The notes under the pieces were generated by a model. That model was not told where the DNA came from, did no database searches, and was given only the letters and a program-made list of their open reading frames with translations. A program made the translations under genes and the position numbers. From Bacillota bacterium (GTDB taxonomy: Bacteria; Bacillota; Sulfobacillia; JACIYH01), in contig JACIYH010000014.1 of assembly GCA_014360055.1 (NCBI GenBank), positions 1-47,817 of the forward strand: a stretch of 47,817 nucleotides of DNA, given 5' to 3'. Of the stretch, positions 25,459 to 34,115 are shown piece by piece. How positions within the stretch are numbered: the stretch's first letter is position 1; the number at the start of each line of letters is the position of its first letter.

Positions 25459-26990
25459 TCAGGGAGCGGGGCCGGCCAACGGAGAGAGTCGAGAGTCATG
25501 AGCCGGGTTCCCCCGAGGAACTGCTCCGGACCATGCCGGTGTGGGCCGACAGGCTGATTCCCCCGGACCTGGTGTTCGACGTGAACATGCGGCGGCGGGT
25601 GCTGGCCCGGGTGCCCGAGACCCTGGCCCGCGAGAGTCGCCGCCGGGTGATGCGTGCCCTCAGGGTGGTGGCGGTGGCAGCGGCGGCGCTCATCATGGTG
25701 GGCGGTGTGGCGATCGACCTGAGAGCGCAGGTACCGCCCGTGGTGCGTGAGGCTCCCGGGCACGGTCTGCTTATGTCGGCGCCGGCCGGCGAGGTGGGGG
25801 TGGCCAGCACCCCTGGCCCTGGCGCCGGCGGTCCCGGCACGGCTGGTTCGCGCACCGCCGGCTCCGGCACCACTGGCCCCGGGACGGCCGGCCCTGGCGA
25901 CACCGGTGCGGTGGTGTCCGCCGGCGAAACCGAGCAGGCCACCTACAGCGCGAAGGCGGCCCCCGCCCGCGTGCGCCTTCTGCCCGTGCTGGCTGCGGCG
26001 CCCCTCCCGGGGAAGAGGGCCGCGGGAGATGGGCAGGAGGCGCAGGGTGGGCCCGAAGCGGCCAGTGCGGATGCCCCGCGTCTGCAGGTGCCGGGGCTGG
26101 CCTGGACTGCGGGCACGGAGGCGGGGCCCGACATGCAGGAGGTGCGGCTGACCGAGGCACTCGCCTATGCGGGTACGGTCTCGGGGCAGGCCGTGGTGGT
26201 GACGGGCACGGGTAGGGTCTGGCGTTACGTGGAAGGTTCCCTCGTGGGTGGCGAGAGCCTGCTGCCTGCGGTGGGGGAGACCGGCTGCCTGGTGTTGCTG
26301 CCGGGGCCCGATGCCGCAGAGGCCCTGTGGGTCGACGACCAGGGCAGCTTGCGGCTGAACGGCCGGGTGGCCTCCGTCAGCCTGTCCGGACGGGTGCAGC
26401 GCCTTGCGCCGGTGGCGGGGGGCGCCGGGCCGACGGCCATCCTGGCCGCGGGTACCCTGAGACGGGATGACGGTTACGAGGTCGGGTTATGGGTGGTGGC
26501 CTGGCAGCAGGGCGGCCTGCAGGCCGAGGAACTGGGTGGCCCTCCCCACCTGGAGCCTGCCCGGCCGGACGTGATCGACCTGGCGGCCTTCCGCGGGGAT
26601 CGCGGGCTCACCGTGTACCTCACGGTGCAGTCGGATTCGCAGCAGACGAGCTACCTGGGGGAGGCGCGGGACGGGCGCCTGCGCTGGCGTAAACTCGCCG
26701 GCCCCCTGTTCCGCCCCGGGACGGTGGTGGCGTCTTCCGCCAGCCTGATGGCGGGAGTTGATCCCGCGGGTCGGGTGGCCGTGCTGGAGTGGGTCCCCGG
26801 CGGGGGTATCTCCGCCTGGTTCCGGCCGGGATGGTACCGGGTGAGGCAGCTGAGTTTCCCCGAACTGGGCGACGCCCTGCAATCGGTGTATTTCTTCGAT
26901 CCCGATGGCACCGGGCAGGAGGGCCTGCTGCTGGTGGGGGAGGCGGGCAGGGTCGGCTACGTGGATGCCAGCCTGGTGGCACGCCGCTGA
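25455..26990 (+). CDS. putative membrane anti-sigma factor with large external domain
   Basis: A 511-residue single-pass membrane protein. The cytoplasmic N-terminus (about 65 residues) would bind the sigma factor but has no HxxxCxxC zinc anti-sigma motif. One helix follows (ALRVVAVAAAALIMVGGVA), then a Gly/Thr/Pro-rich linker with GPGTAGS-like repeats, and an external domain of about 320 residues rich in beta strands (VVVTGTGRVWRYVEGSLVGG, VYFFDPDGTGQEGLLLVGEA), perhaps a beta-propeller. The start is fixed by the ATGA overlap with the sigma gene. The role is inferred from position and topology only; the family is not recognised. It is followed at 22 bp by the ABC exporter remnant. Confidence 0.7.
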   Translation: MIRERGRPTERVESHEPGSPEELLRTMPVWADRLIPPDLVFDVNMRRRVLARVPETLARESRRRVMRALRVVAVAAAALIMVGGVAIDLRAQVPPVVREAPGHGLLMSAPAGEVGVASTPGPGAGGPGTAGSRTAGSGTTGPGTAGPGDTGAVVSAGETEQATYSAKAAPARVRLLPVLAAAPLPGKRAAGDGQEAQGGPEAASADAPRLQVPGLAWTAGTEAGPDMQEVRLTEALAYAGTVSGQAVVVTGTGRVWRYVEGSLVGGESLLPAVGETGCLVLLPGPDAAEALWVDDQGSLRLNGRVASVSLSGRVQRLAPVAGGAGPTAILAAGTLRRDDGYEVGLWVVAWQQGGLQAEELGGPPHLEPARPDVIDLAAFRGDRGLTVYLTVQSDSQQTSYLGEARDGRLRWRKLAGPLFRPGTVVASSASLMAGVDPAGRVAVLEWVPGGGISAWFRPGWYRVRQLSFPELGDALQSVYFFDPDGTGQEGLLLVGEAGRVGYVDASLVARR

Positions 26991-27012
26991 GCGACCGCAG
27001 GGAGGGACAGTG

Positions 27013-28184
27013 ATGCAGGTCCTGCGCCGGCTGGGCCCCTTCCTGCGGCCCTACCAGAAGTGGCTGGTAGCCGGTCTGGTCATGGTCCTGGTGGTGCCCG
27101 TGCTGGCTGCCCTTTCCCCCTGGGTGCTCATGTGGGTGGTGGACACCATCCTGGGGGCGAAGCGCTGGTCGCTGCTGCCCTGGGGGGCGGTGGCCCTGGT
27201 GGCGGTGGCCGCCGTGCAGGGCGTGGCCCGGTTCTTCCAGCGCTACTCCATGCAGTATGTGGCCCAGCGGGTTACATATGACCTGCGCAACCGCCTCTTT
27301 GCCCACCTGCAGCAACTCTCCTTCGGGTTCTACGACCAGGCCCAGACGGGGCAGATCATGTCACGGCTCACCGTAGACGTGGAGACGGTAAACCGGTTCC
27401 TGGCCATGGGCATCATGGGCACGGGCAACAGCCTGCTGCAGGTGCTCATCACCGTGGCGGTCCTGCTCCGGCTCAACTGGAGGCTCACCCTGGTATCCAT
27501 GGCGGTCCTGCCGTTGCTGGTCCATGCGGTGGTGCAGTTCGGCCGGCGCGTGCGCCCGCTGTGGAGGCAGATCCACCAGCAGATGGCCGTGCTCAACGCC
27601 TATCTGCAGGAAAGCCTGGCGGGCATCAGGGTGGTGCAGTCCTTCGCCCGCGAGGACCTGGAAAAGGAGAAGTTCACCGCCCAGAACCGGCTCTACATGG
27701 ACCTGACCATGAAGGCCCTGCGGGGGGTCGCCTTCTGGGGCCCCTACATGAACTTCCTGGGGGCCGCGGGAACTGCCCTGGTGCTGGGATACGGTGGCCG
27801 GGAAGTGCTGCTGGGGCGGCTCACCGTGGGCGGGCTGGTGGCTTTCATCTCCTACCTGGGCCAGCTCATGATGCCCATCCGGCAGTTGGGCTTCCTGGTG
27901 AACCTGACCTCGCGGGGGACGGCAGCCGCGGGGCGACTGTTCGAACTCCTGGACACGCGGGCGGAGGTGCAGGAAAAGCCCGGGGCGACCAGCATGCCGC
28001 CCTTCCGGGGGCACGTGCGCTTCGAGGGGGTGTCCTTCCGCTACCGCTCGGGGTTCCGCGCCCTGGAGGACATCGACCTGGAGGTGCTGCCGGGCCAGAC
28101 CGTGGTGGTGTTGGGGCCCACCGGGTCGGGCAAGAGCAGCCTTATCCACCTCATCCCCCGCTTCTACGATGTGGAGGCGGGGGG
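27013..28184 (+). pseudogene. ABC exporter half-transporter, 3' truncated by deletion
   Basis: The first of two ABC multidrug/lipid-type half-transporters. ATG at 27013 follows GGAGGG. The six-helix membrane domain is complete (FLRPYQKWLVAGLVMVLVV through MPIRQLGFLVNLTSRGTAAA) and the nucleotide-binding domain starts normally with VVVLGPTGSGKSSLIHL (Walker A). After FYDVEAGG near 28180 similarity ends: the Q-loop, ABC signature and Walker B are missing, and the frame runs on as Arg/Pro-rich nonsense to 28431. About 180-200 residues are gone. The sequence passes straight into the middle of the next half-transporter. Confidence 0.85.
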
Positions 28185-29503
28185 ATCTCCTGAGTATCGC
28201 CGGGATCATCTACGTGATGCTCCGCATCGACGCCCCTCTGGCCCTGGCCTCCTTCACCGTGCTCCCCCTGCTCTTTCTGCTCACCTGGGGATTCCAGGGG
28301 CGGCTGGTACAGGCCTTCCACCGGGTGCGGCGGCGGATAGCCGACGTGAACGCCAACCTGCAGGAGTCCATCTCGGGCGTACGCGTCACCCAGGCCTTCT
28401 CCCGCGAGGACGCCAACGCGGAGCGCTTTGACGAGATAAACGCCCGCAACCTGCACGCCAACGTGCAGGCGGCTGCCCTGGAATCGGCCTTCTTCCCCGC
28501 GGTGGAACTGGTGGGGGCGGTGGGGTCGGCGGTGCTGGTCTGGTACGGCGGTCACCTCATCTTCCTGGGCAGGGTTCCCCTGGGGACGGTGGTGGCCTTC
28601 CTCAACTACCTCACGCGGTTCTTCATGCCCATCAGGGAAATCACCCAAGTTTGGGGCGTGTTCCTCTCCGCGGGCGTTTCCACGGAACGGATCGTGGAAA
28701 TCCTCTCCACCGAGCCCCGTGTGAAGGAGGAACCGGGAGCGGTGGAACTGGGCCGGGTCCGGGGTGAGGTGCGGTTCGAAGGCGTACACTTCTCGTACCA
28801 GCCCGGCCAGGAGGTGCTGCACGGCATCGACCTGGAGGCGCAGCCCGGGGAGACCGTGGCCCTGGTCGGCCCCACCGGTGCGGGCAAGACCACCGTCATC
28901 AACCTGCTGGCCCGCTTCTACGACCCCGACCGGGGCCGCATCACCGTGGACGGCCAGGACATCCGCGGCGTGACCCTTGCCTCCCTGCGGCGCCAGCTGG
29001 GGGTGGTGCTGCAGGACAACTTCGTCTTTTCGGGTACGATCAGGGAGAACATCCGCTACGGGCGGCCCGGTGCTGCGGACCGGGAGGTGGAAGAGGCGGC
29101 CCGGGCGGTGGGTGCGGACGCCTTCATCCGCCGGCTCCCCCAGGGATACGACACCGACGTGGGGGAGCGGGGAGCCCGCATCTCGGTGGGGCAGCGGCAA
29201 CTCCTGGCCTTCGCCCGCGCCCTGCTGGCGGACCCCGCCATCCTGGTACTGGACGAGGCCACCTCCAGCGTGGATCCTTACACCGAGGCCCTCATCCAGG
29301 AGGCCCTGCGCCGGTTGCTGAGGGGCCGCACCGCCATCGTCATCGCCCACCGGCTCTCCACGGTGCGGGATGCCGACCGCATCTACGTGCTGGATGGCGG
29401 CAGGGTGGCGGAGGTAGGTACCCACGACCAGCTCCTGGCCCGGGGCGGGCTCTACCGGCACCTCTACGACCTGCAGTTCGCCGCCGTGGCGGCCGACTCC
29501 TGA
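28169..29503 (+). pseudogene. ABC exporter half-transporter, 5' truncated by deletion
   Basis: The second half-transporter, lacking about its first 150-170 residues (the first membrane helices). It resumes in the other frame at DLLSIAGIIYVMLRIDAPLA. The rest is intact: coupling region ANLQESISGVRVTQAFSRED, Walker A VGPTGAGKTTVINL, Q-loop VVLQDNFVFSGTI, signature ISVGQRQLLAFARALL, Walker B ILVLDEATSSVD and H-loop IAHRLSTV. An ATG at 28169 could start translation but would give a protein without a full membrane domain. One deletion of roughly 1.1 kb joining the two genes explains both fragments. Confidence 0.85.
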
Positions 29504-29518
29504 GCCCTGCCCGCCGTC

Positions 29519-29548
29519 GCATAGGCGTCCCTTTACTGCGGCAAACTG
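29519..29548 (+). promoter_or_regulatory. possible forespore (sigma-G/F) promoter
   Basis: GCATA (29519-29523), 18 bp, then CAAACTG (29542-29548) resembles the sigma-G pattern (GYATA, 18 bp, CATnnTA) with two mismatches in the -10. It lies about 45 bp upstream of a spore-protein gene, where such a promoter is expected. The match is only suggestive. Confidence 0.35.
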
Positions 29549-29554
29549 AGCGGG

Positions 29555-29579
29555 ACCCCGCCAGGTTAAGGGGCGGGGT
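29555..29579 (+). terminator. 8-bp hairpin between ABC remnant and spore-protein gene
   Basis: ACCCCGCC and GGCGGGGT pair perfectly around a nine-base loop. It could end ABC transcription (no T-run) or sit in the leader just before the spore-protein ribosome site. Confidence 0.3.
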
Positions 29580-29591
29580 TGGGGTGGTTTC

Positions 29592-29804
29592 ATGGCAGCG
29601 AAGGAAAAAGAGGATCCCCTGGGCCCCCTCAAGGAAGCCATAGCCAGGGAACTCGGCCTCTGGGAAAAGGTGCAGGAACGGGGGTGGGGGTCCCTGAGTG
29701 CGGCGGAGACGGGCCGCCTGGGCGGGCTGCTCTACCACCGTGCCCGCCTGGGGGTGCGGCCCCCGGGGGATCCCCCTCAGAGCAGGAACAGGATGGCGAA
29801 GTAG
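29592..29804 (+). CDS. small acid-soluble spore protein, alpha/beta type
   Basis: A 70-residue protein matching the minor alpha/beta-type spore proteins (SspF-like) that coat DNA in dormant spores. The core LKEAIARELGLWEKVQERGW then GSLSAAETGRLGGLLYHRAR matches the family pattern LKxELAxELGFYDxVxxxGWGxxxxxxAGxxVxxAI, including the invariant ELG and GW. ATG at 29592 follows GGGGTGG. A sigma-G-like promoter may lie upstream. The last 28 bp overlap the end of the convergent DUF1646 gene, so the tail RPPGDPPQSRNRMAK may be an extension. It is the clearest sporulation marker in the window. Confidence 0.72.
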   Translation: MAAKEKEDPLGPLKEAIARELGLWEKVQERGWGSLSAAETGRLGGLLYHRARLGVRPPGDPPQSRNRMAK

Positions 29805-30790
29805 ACCACGAGCAGCACCAGGCCCAGGGGCACTCCCGCGCGGGCCCAGTCCCGGCTACCGATGCCCAGCTTGCCCGCCGAGATGATGTTGGGGATGTTG
29901 CCGGGGATGAGCATTCCCCCTGAGATGAGCAGGCCCACGAGGATGGCCCGCACCTGGGCGGCCGTCATCTCCCGGGTGATTTCGGCCGCGGTCAGGGTGG
30001 CGTTGTCCAGGACCGCGGACACCATGTTGATCCAGTAGAGGACGCGAGGGTCCAGGGACAGCACGTACATGTCGATGACGGGCTTGAATCCCTCGCCCAG
30101 CAGCACCAGGGCCATCACGAACAGGTACACCTTCAGAGCGCGTATCACTACCCCGGGGATGGTCTCCGCCTGGATCTCCTGCCGCGCCGTGGCCCGCGGT
30201 CCCTGTCGCCGCAGCAGGTAGGCGGAGATGAGGGCCACGGCCAGGATGCCGGGTACTATGTAGCGCCCGAGCAGGCCGGCCAGGTACCAGAACCCCTGTC
30301 CCATCTTGGAAGTGGCTATGGTGGAGAGGGGTTCGCCCACCGGGGTGAGGGCGGCGCCCAGGCCGATGGCGAAACAGGCCGCCACCGTATACGGCACCCT
30401 CGCCCGCCGGTCGAGCGGCAGGGAGTTGATGATCTCCACCAGCACCAGGGAGGCTATGATGGCGGTAATCACGCTGGATATCAGGCCCAGCACCGCCACC
30501 ACCAGCGCCCCGAACAGGGGCAGAGACAGCCTGCGCACGCCTCCCTCCACCGCCGCCCCCACCTGTCTCTGCAGGAACTTGAAGGCCAGCCCCGCTCCCA
30601 GCACCGCCCCCGTGATCATGAGGGGTTCGCGGAGGGCGTGCACTACCAGGTGAACGCTCAGGGTGCGGGACACCAGGGTCGCCGCCACCCCCATCACGAA
30701 CAGGAACGCCTCCAGGTTGTGCTCGATGGGACGGAACAGGAAAGGCAGCACCAGCACCAGGACCAGGATGGCCAGCAAGCCCGCTACCAT
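29777..30790 (-). CDS. DUF1646 family membrane protein
   Basis: A 337-residue polytopic membrane protein of the DUF1646 family, with about nine to ten helices. It begins MVAGLLAILVLVLVLPFLFR then PIEHNLEAFLFVMGVAATLV, typical of the family. Conserved polar motifs within helices, AALTPVGEPLSTIA, AVLDNATLTAAEI and GGMLIPGNIPNIISAGKLGI, resemble those of ArsB/NhaD-type ion transporters, so cation or anion transport is likely but not shown. ATG at 30790 follows AAGGAGTGAGGTG; a GTG four codons earlier would overlap that site. A good promoter lies upstream. Its 3' end overlaps the spore-protein gene by 28 bp. Confidence 0.8.
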   Translation of the reverse strand: MVAGLLAILVLVLVLPFLFRPIEHNLEAFLFVMGVAATLVSRTLSVHLVVHALREPLMITGAVLGAGLAFKFLQRQVGAAVEGGVRRLSLPLFGALVVAVLGLISSVITAIIASLVLVEIINSLPLDRRARVPYTVAACFAIGLGAALTPVGEPLSTIATSKMGQGFWYLAGLLGRYIVPGILAVALISAYLLRRQGPRATARQEIQAETIPGVVIRALKVYLFVMALVLLGEGFKPVIDMYVLSLDPRVLYWINMVSAVLDNATLTAAEITREMTAAQVRAILVGLLISGGMLIPGNIPNIISAGKLGIGSRDWARAGVPLGLVLLVVYFAILFLL

Positions 30791-30845
30791 GTGGCACCTC
30801 ACTCCTTAACCGGCGTGGCGCGAGGTCACCTCCGCGCTCCCCTAC

Positions 30846-30874
30846 ATGATCATGGTGTCCGGCTTTCCTGTCAA
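30846..30874 (-). promoter_or_regulatory. promoter of the DUF1646 gene
   Basis: On the minus strand a perfect TTGACA (30874-30869), 17 bp, then GATCAT (30851-30846, four of six consensus bases). The leader to the ATG at 30790 would be about 50 bases. Confidence 0.55.
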
Positions 30875-30998
30875 GCCTTGCGAGACTGCCCCCCGCGTGG
30901 CAGCCGTCCCGCTGCGGCCCCGCCGCCGCGCCGCCCTGCCGCCGTCCCGCCGTGCCGCCGGGGTCCCCGCGCGGCCGCCGTCCCGCCGTCCAAGGTGC

Positions 30999-31027
30999 TT
31001 GAGCGGGGTACACAACTTGGCTAGAAT
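30999..31027 (+). promoter_or_regulatory. promoter of argS
   Basis: TTGAGC (30999-31004), 17 bp, then TAGAAT (31022-31027). The expected start near 31034 is only about seven bases before ATG 31041, so the transcript may be nearly leaderless, or a later start may be used. The upstream 100 bp are a CCGCCGTCC-rich low-complexity run. Confidence 0.7.
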
Positions 31028-31040
31028 ACCGGTGGTTGTC

Positions 31041-33098
31041 ATGCAGGCCGCGGGGCGTCTGCCCTGCGCCTCATCTGGGAGGGAGAGGGTCGAGCTGGAT
31101 CTGGGGACGTTGCAACAACTTCTGCGGGAGGCAGTGGCCCGTGCAGCTAACGAGATAGGTGCCGGCGTCACACCGGAGGAGGTGAGCCTGGAGACCCCGC
31201 CCCGCGAGGAGTTTGGGGATCTCTCCTCACCCCTGTGTCTTACCCTTGCCCGGGTGCTGCGGCGGCCGCCGCTGGAGATAGCCCGGCAGGTGGTGGAGAG
31301 GCTGGAGCAGGTCATCTCCCGCGGGGAGCTTCCCTGGGTGGGGGAGGCGACCGCCGCCGCCCCCGGCTATGTTAACTTCCGCTTCGACATGGGCAAGGTG
31401 GCGGGCGACCTGCTGGCCGAGGTGGCGGAGCGGGGGGAGGAGTACGGGCGCCGCCGGCCTGGCAGCGGGCCCAAGGTGGTGATCGAGCACACCAACATCA
31501 ATCCCAACAAGGCCGCCCACATCGGCCATTTGCGCAACGCCTGCCTGGGGGATACGCTGGCCCGCCTCTACCGTGCACGGGGTTACCGGGTCGAGGTCCA
31601 GAACTACATCGATGACACCGGCGTACAGGTGGCGGACATCGTGGTGGGGCTCGAGCGCCTGGGCCGCCGGCCCCGGCCGGGAGAGCCCTTTGATTATTTC
31701 TGCTGGGACCTGTACACCGAGGTCCAGGAGCTTTACGAGCGCGATCCGGAGGCGCGGGAGGGCCGGCGACGGGTGCTCTCGCTGATCGAAGAGGGGGACA
31801 ATGAGGTGGCCCGTACCGCCCGGGAGGTGGCGGAGGCCATCGTGAGGGAGCACCTGCACACCATGTGGCCCCTGGGGATTTACTACGACCTCCTCACCTG
31901 GGAATCGGATATCCTGCGGGCCGGGTTCTTCCGCCATGCCTTCGAGAAGTTGCGGGAGCAGGGGACGCTGGTGAAAGAGGAGACCGGGCCCAACGCGGGT
32001 TGCTGGGTGGTGAAGCTTTCCGACCTGCCCGAGTTCGCGGATCTGGAGAACCCTGACAAGGTGCTGGTGCGCTCCGACGGTACCGCCACCTACACCGCCA
32101 AGGACATAGCCTACCAGCTATGGAAGTTCGGGCTGCTGGGGCGGGACTTCCGCTACCGCCCCTATACCCGGCAGCCCGACGGGAGCACCCTGTGGACTTC
32201 CACCACCCGGGACGGCCAGGAGGGGGATTTCGGCCGGGCCTGGCGGGTGATCAACGTGATCGACGTCCGGCAGAAGTACCTGCAGGACGTCCTCCGCTAC
32301 TCCCTGCGCCGGCTGGGGTACGAAGAGGCGGCCCGTAACTCCATCCACTTCGCCTACGAGGTGGTGGCCCTGTCCGCCCGCGCCGCCCGCGAGCTGGGCC
32401 TTGAGGTGGGGGACGACGCCGGGGCGGTGGCCATGTCCGGCCGCAAGGGGGTGGGGGTCAAGGCCAAGGACCTGCTGGCGGCGGCCCAGCGCCTGGCCCT
32501 GCGCGAGGTGGAGGCCCGGCACGCTGATCTGGAGGCCCACCGGAGGGAGGAAATCGCCCGCGCCATTGCTTGCGGGGCGGTGCGCTACTACATGGTCAGG
32601 TTTCACCCCAACACCCTGGTGGCCTTCGATTTCGACGAGGCGCTCAGCATGCAGGGCAACAGCGGGCCTTATCTGCAGTACGCCCACGCCCGCGCCTGCA
32701 GCATCCTGGCGCGCGCCCGCGAACGCGGCCTCCTCGCCGAGCCGCCGGCCGGCCGGTCGCCGGCAGCGTCGGGCGCCGCCAGCGGCACACCGGGAGCAGT
32801 GGCGGGGCCGGCGAGCGGTGCACCTGGGGCAGTGGCGGGGCCGGCCAGGGCCCTGGTCTTGAAGATGATAGAAATGCCCCTGGTGCTGGACAAGGCCTGC
32901 GAGTTGAACCTGCCTTCCCTCTTTGCCGATTACGTTTACGGGCTGGCCCAGGCCTTCACCAACTTCTACGAGACCACCCCCGTACTGGCGGCGGAACCCG
33001 GGGAGCGGGACTTTCGTCTGGCCCTGGTGGATGCGTTCCGCCGTGTGATGGCGGGGGCCCTGGACGTCCTGGGCATCCCGGCGCCGGAAGTGATGTAG
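31041..33098 (+). CDS. argS: arginyl-tRNA synthetase
   Basis: A class I aminoacyl-tRNA synthetase of 685 residues that charges tRNA-Arg. The N-terminal Add-1 domain is followed by the HIGH motif in HTNINPNKAAHIGHLRNACL, then NYIDDTGVQVADI, the KMSKS-equivalent region MSGRKGVGVKAKDLL, and the anticodon-binding domain with LQYAHARACSILARA and FTNFYETTPVL. It is about 100 residues longer than many ArgS, partly through an 11-residue tandem repeat near residue 585. ATG at 31041 is assumed; the enzyme could begin later, since a GGGAGGGAGAGG site lies at 31078-31089, though the first usable codon after it is TTG 31110. It has its own promoter. Confidence 0.95.
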   Translation: MQAAGRLPCASSGRERVELDLGTLQQLLREAVARAANEIGAGVTPEEVSLETPPREEFGDLSSPLCLTLARVLRRPPLEIARQVVERLEQVISRGELPWVGEATAAAPGYVNFRFDMGKVAGDLLAEVAERGEEYGRRRPGSGPKVVIEHTNINPNKAAHIGHLRNACLGDTLARLYRARGYRVEVQNYIDDTGVQVADIVVGLERLGRRPRPGEPFDYFCWDLYTEVQELYERDPEAREGRRRVLSLIEEGDNEVARTAREVAEAIVREHLHTMWPLGIYYDLLTWESDILRAGFFRHAFEKLREQGTLVKEETGPNAGCWVVKLSDLPEFADLENPDKVLVRSDGTATYTAKDIAYQLWKFGLLGRDFRYRPYTRQPDGSTLWTSTTRDGQEGDFGRAWRVINVIDVRQKYLQDVLRYSLRRLGYEEAARNSIHFAYEVVALSARAARELGLEVGDDAGAVAMSGRKGVGVKAKDLLAAAQRLALREVEARHADLEAHRREEIARAIACGAVRYYMVRFHPNTLVAFDFDEALSMQGNSGPYLQYAHARACSILARARERGLLAEPPAGRSPAASGAASGTPGAVAGPASGAPGAVAGPARALVLKMIEMPLVLDKACELNLPSLFADYVYGLAQAFTNFYETTPVLAAEPGERDFRLALVDAFRRVMAGALDVLGIPAPEVM
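32781..32846 (+). repeat. 33-bp in-frame tandem repeat in argS
   Basis: Two adjacent 33-bp copies (32781-32813 and 32814-32846) encode SGTPGAVAGPA and SGAPGAVAGPA. They lie in a loop between conserved blocks of the anticodon-binding domain and are absent from most ArgS. Confidence 0.88.
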
Positions 33099-33216
33099 TA
33101 ACGGGCGCGCCGGGCGGCACCGGTGGCCGCGGGGTGGCAGGTGGGGCAGGTTATCGCCGGGCCGCCCGCGGCGACGGTGGGGCAGGGAGCTCGACCGGAG
33201 AAGTGGGGGGACGAAG

Positions 33217-33954
33217 GTGCGACTGACCGTACTGGGAGTGTGTGGCGGGTACCCGGCGCCGGGCAGGGCCTGTTCCGGGTACCTGGTGGAGGCGGGTCCC
33301 AGCGCGGTGCTGGTGGACTGCGGGAGCGGGGTGATGGCCAACCTGGGGCGGCACGCCAACTTCCGCGCCCTGGAGGCCGTGGTGCTCTCCCACCTGCACG
33401 GCGACCACATGTCCGACCTCCTGGTGCTCCGCTACGCCGTGCAACGGGCCCTGGCCGAGGGCGGCCGGACACGGCCGCTGCCCGTGTATGCCCCGCCCCT
33501 GCCCGAGGAGGAGTTCGAACGGCTGCGATACAAGCAGGTGCTCGACCCCCGGCCCATCGACCCGGACGAAAAGCTGGAATTGGGGGGACTGGTGTTCCGG
33601 TTCCTGGCCGTTCCCCACACCATACTTACGTATGCCATGGCTATCGAACACGGGGGCCGTAAGCTGGTCTACACGGCGGACACATCCTGGTTCGACCCGC
33701 TGGTGGAATTTGCGCGGGACGCCGACCTCCTGCTGTGCGAAGCCACCCTGCTGGAAGGGCAGCGTTCCCCCGGCCACCTGACCGGACGGGAGGCGGGGGA
33801 ACTGGCCTTGCGGGCGGGAGCCAGGCGGGCGCTGCTCACCCACCTGTGGCCCACCCTCGATTGGGGGAAGGTGCTGGCGGAGGCCCAGGCGGCCGTGGGA
33901 GAAGCCGGGCTGCCGGTGGAACAGGCGGGCGAGGGGAGCAGCTACCGGATCTAG
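33217..33954 (+). CDS. metallo-beta-lactamase fold hydrolase (RNase Z/YhfI-like)
   Basis: A 245-residue metal-dependent hydrolase. The zinc motif HxHxDH is in VVLSHLHGDHMSDLL, preceded by VDCGSGVMANLG; downstream ligands are in VPHTILTYAMAIEHGG (His), KLVYTADTSWFD (Asp) and ALLTHLWP (His). The short N-terminus MRLTVLGVCGGYPAPGRACS is typical of the RNase Z-related YhfI group, whose substrates are uncertain; a true tRNA 3' processing enzyme would be longer. GTG at 33217 follows GGGGGGACGAAG. It lies 118 bp after argS in a same-strand run. Confidence 0.87.
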   Translation: MRLTVLGVCGGYPAPGRACSGYLVEAGPSAVLVDCGSGVMANLGRHANFRALEAVVLSHLHGDHMSDLLVLRYAVQRALAEGGRTRPLPVYAPPLPEEEFERLRYKQVLDPRPIDPDEKLELGGLVFRFLAVPHTILTYAMAIEHGGRKLVYTADTSWFDPLVEFARDADLLLCEATLLEGQRSPGHLTGREAGELALRAGARRALLTHLWPTLDWGKVLAEAQAAVGEAGLPVEQAGEGSSYRI

Positions 33955-34115
33955 TGCCCCGGTACGCCGGACGCGGTCCCGCCGTACACTGAAACCGAGG
34001 CGCCTGCCGCCGCAACGGGCCGCCGTGGACCGGGGGGCCAGGCGTCGGCACGAGAAAGGGATATGCCGGCCCGCGTCGAATGTGCAGGCAGAAACCATCG
34101 GGGGGCTACGTACCT

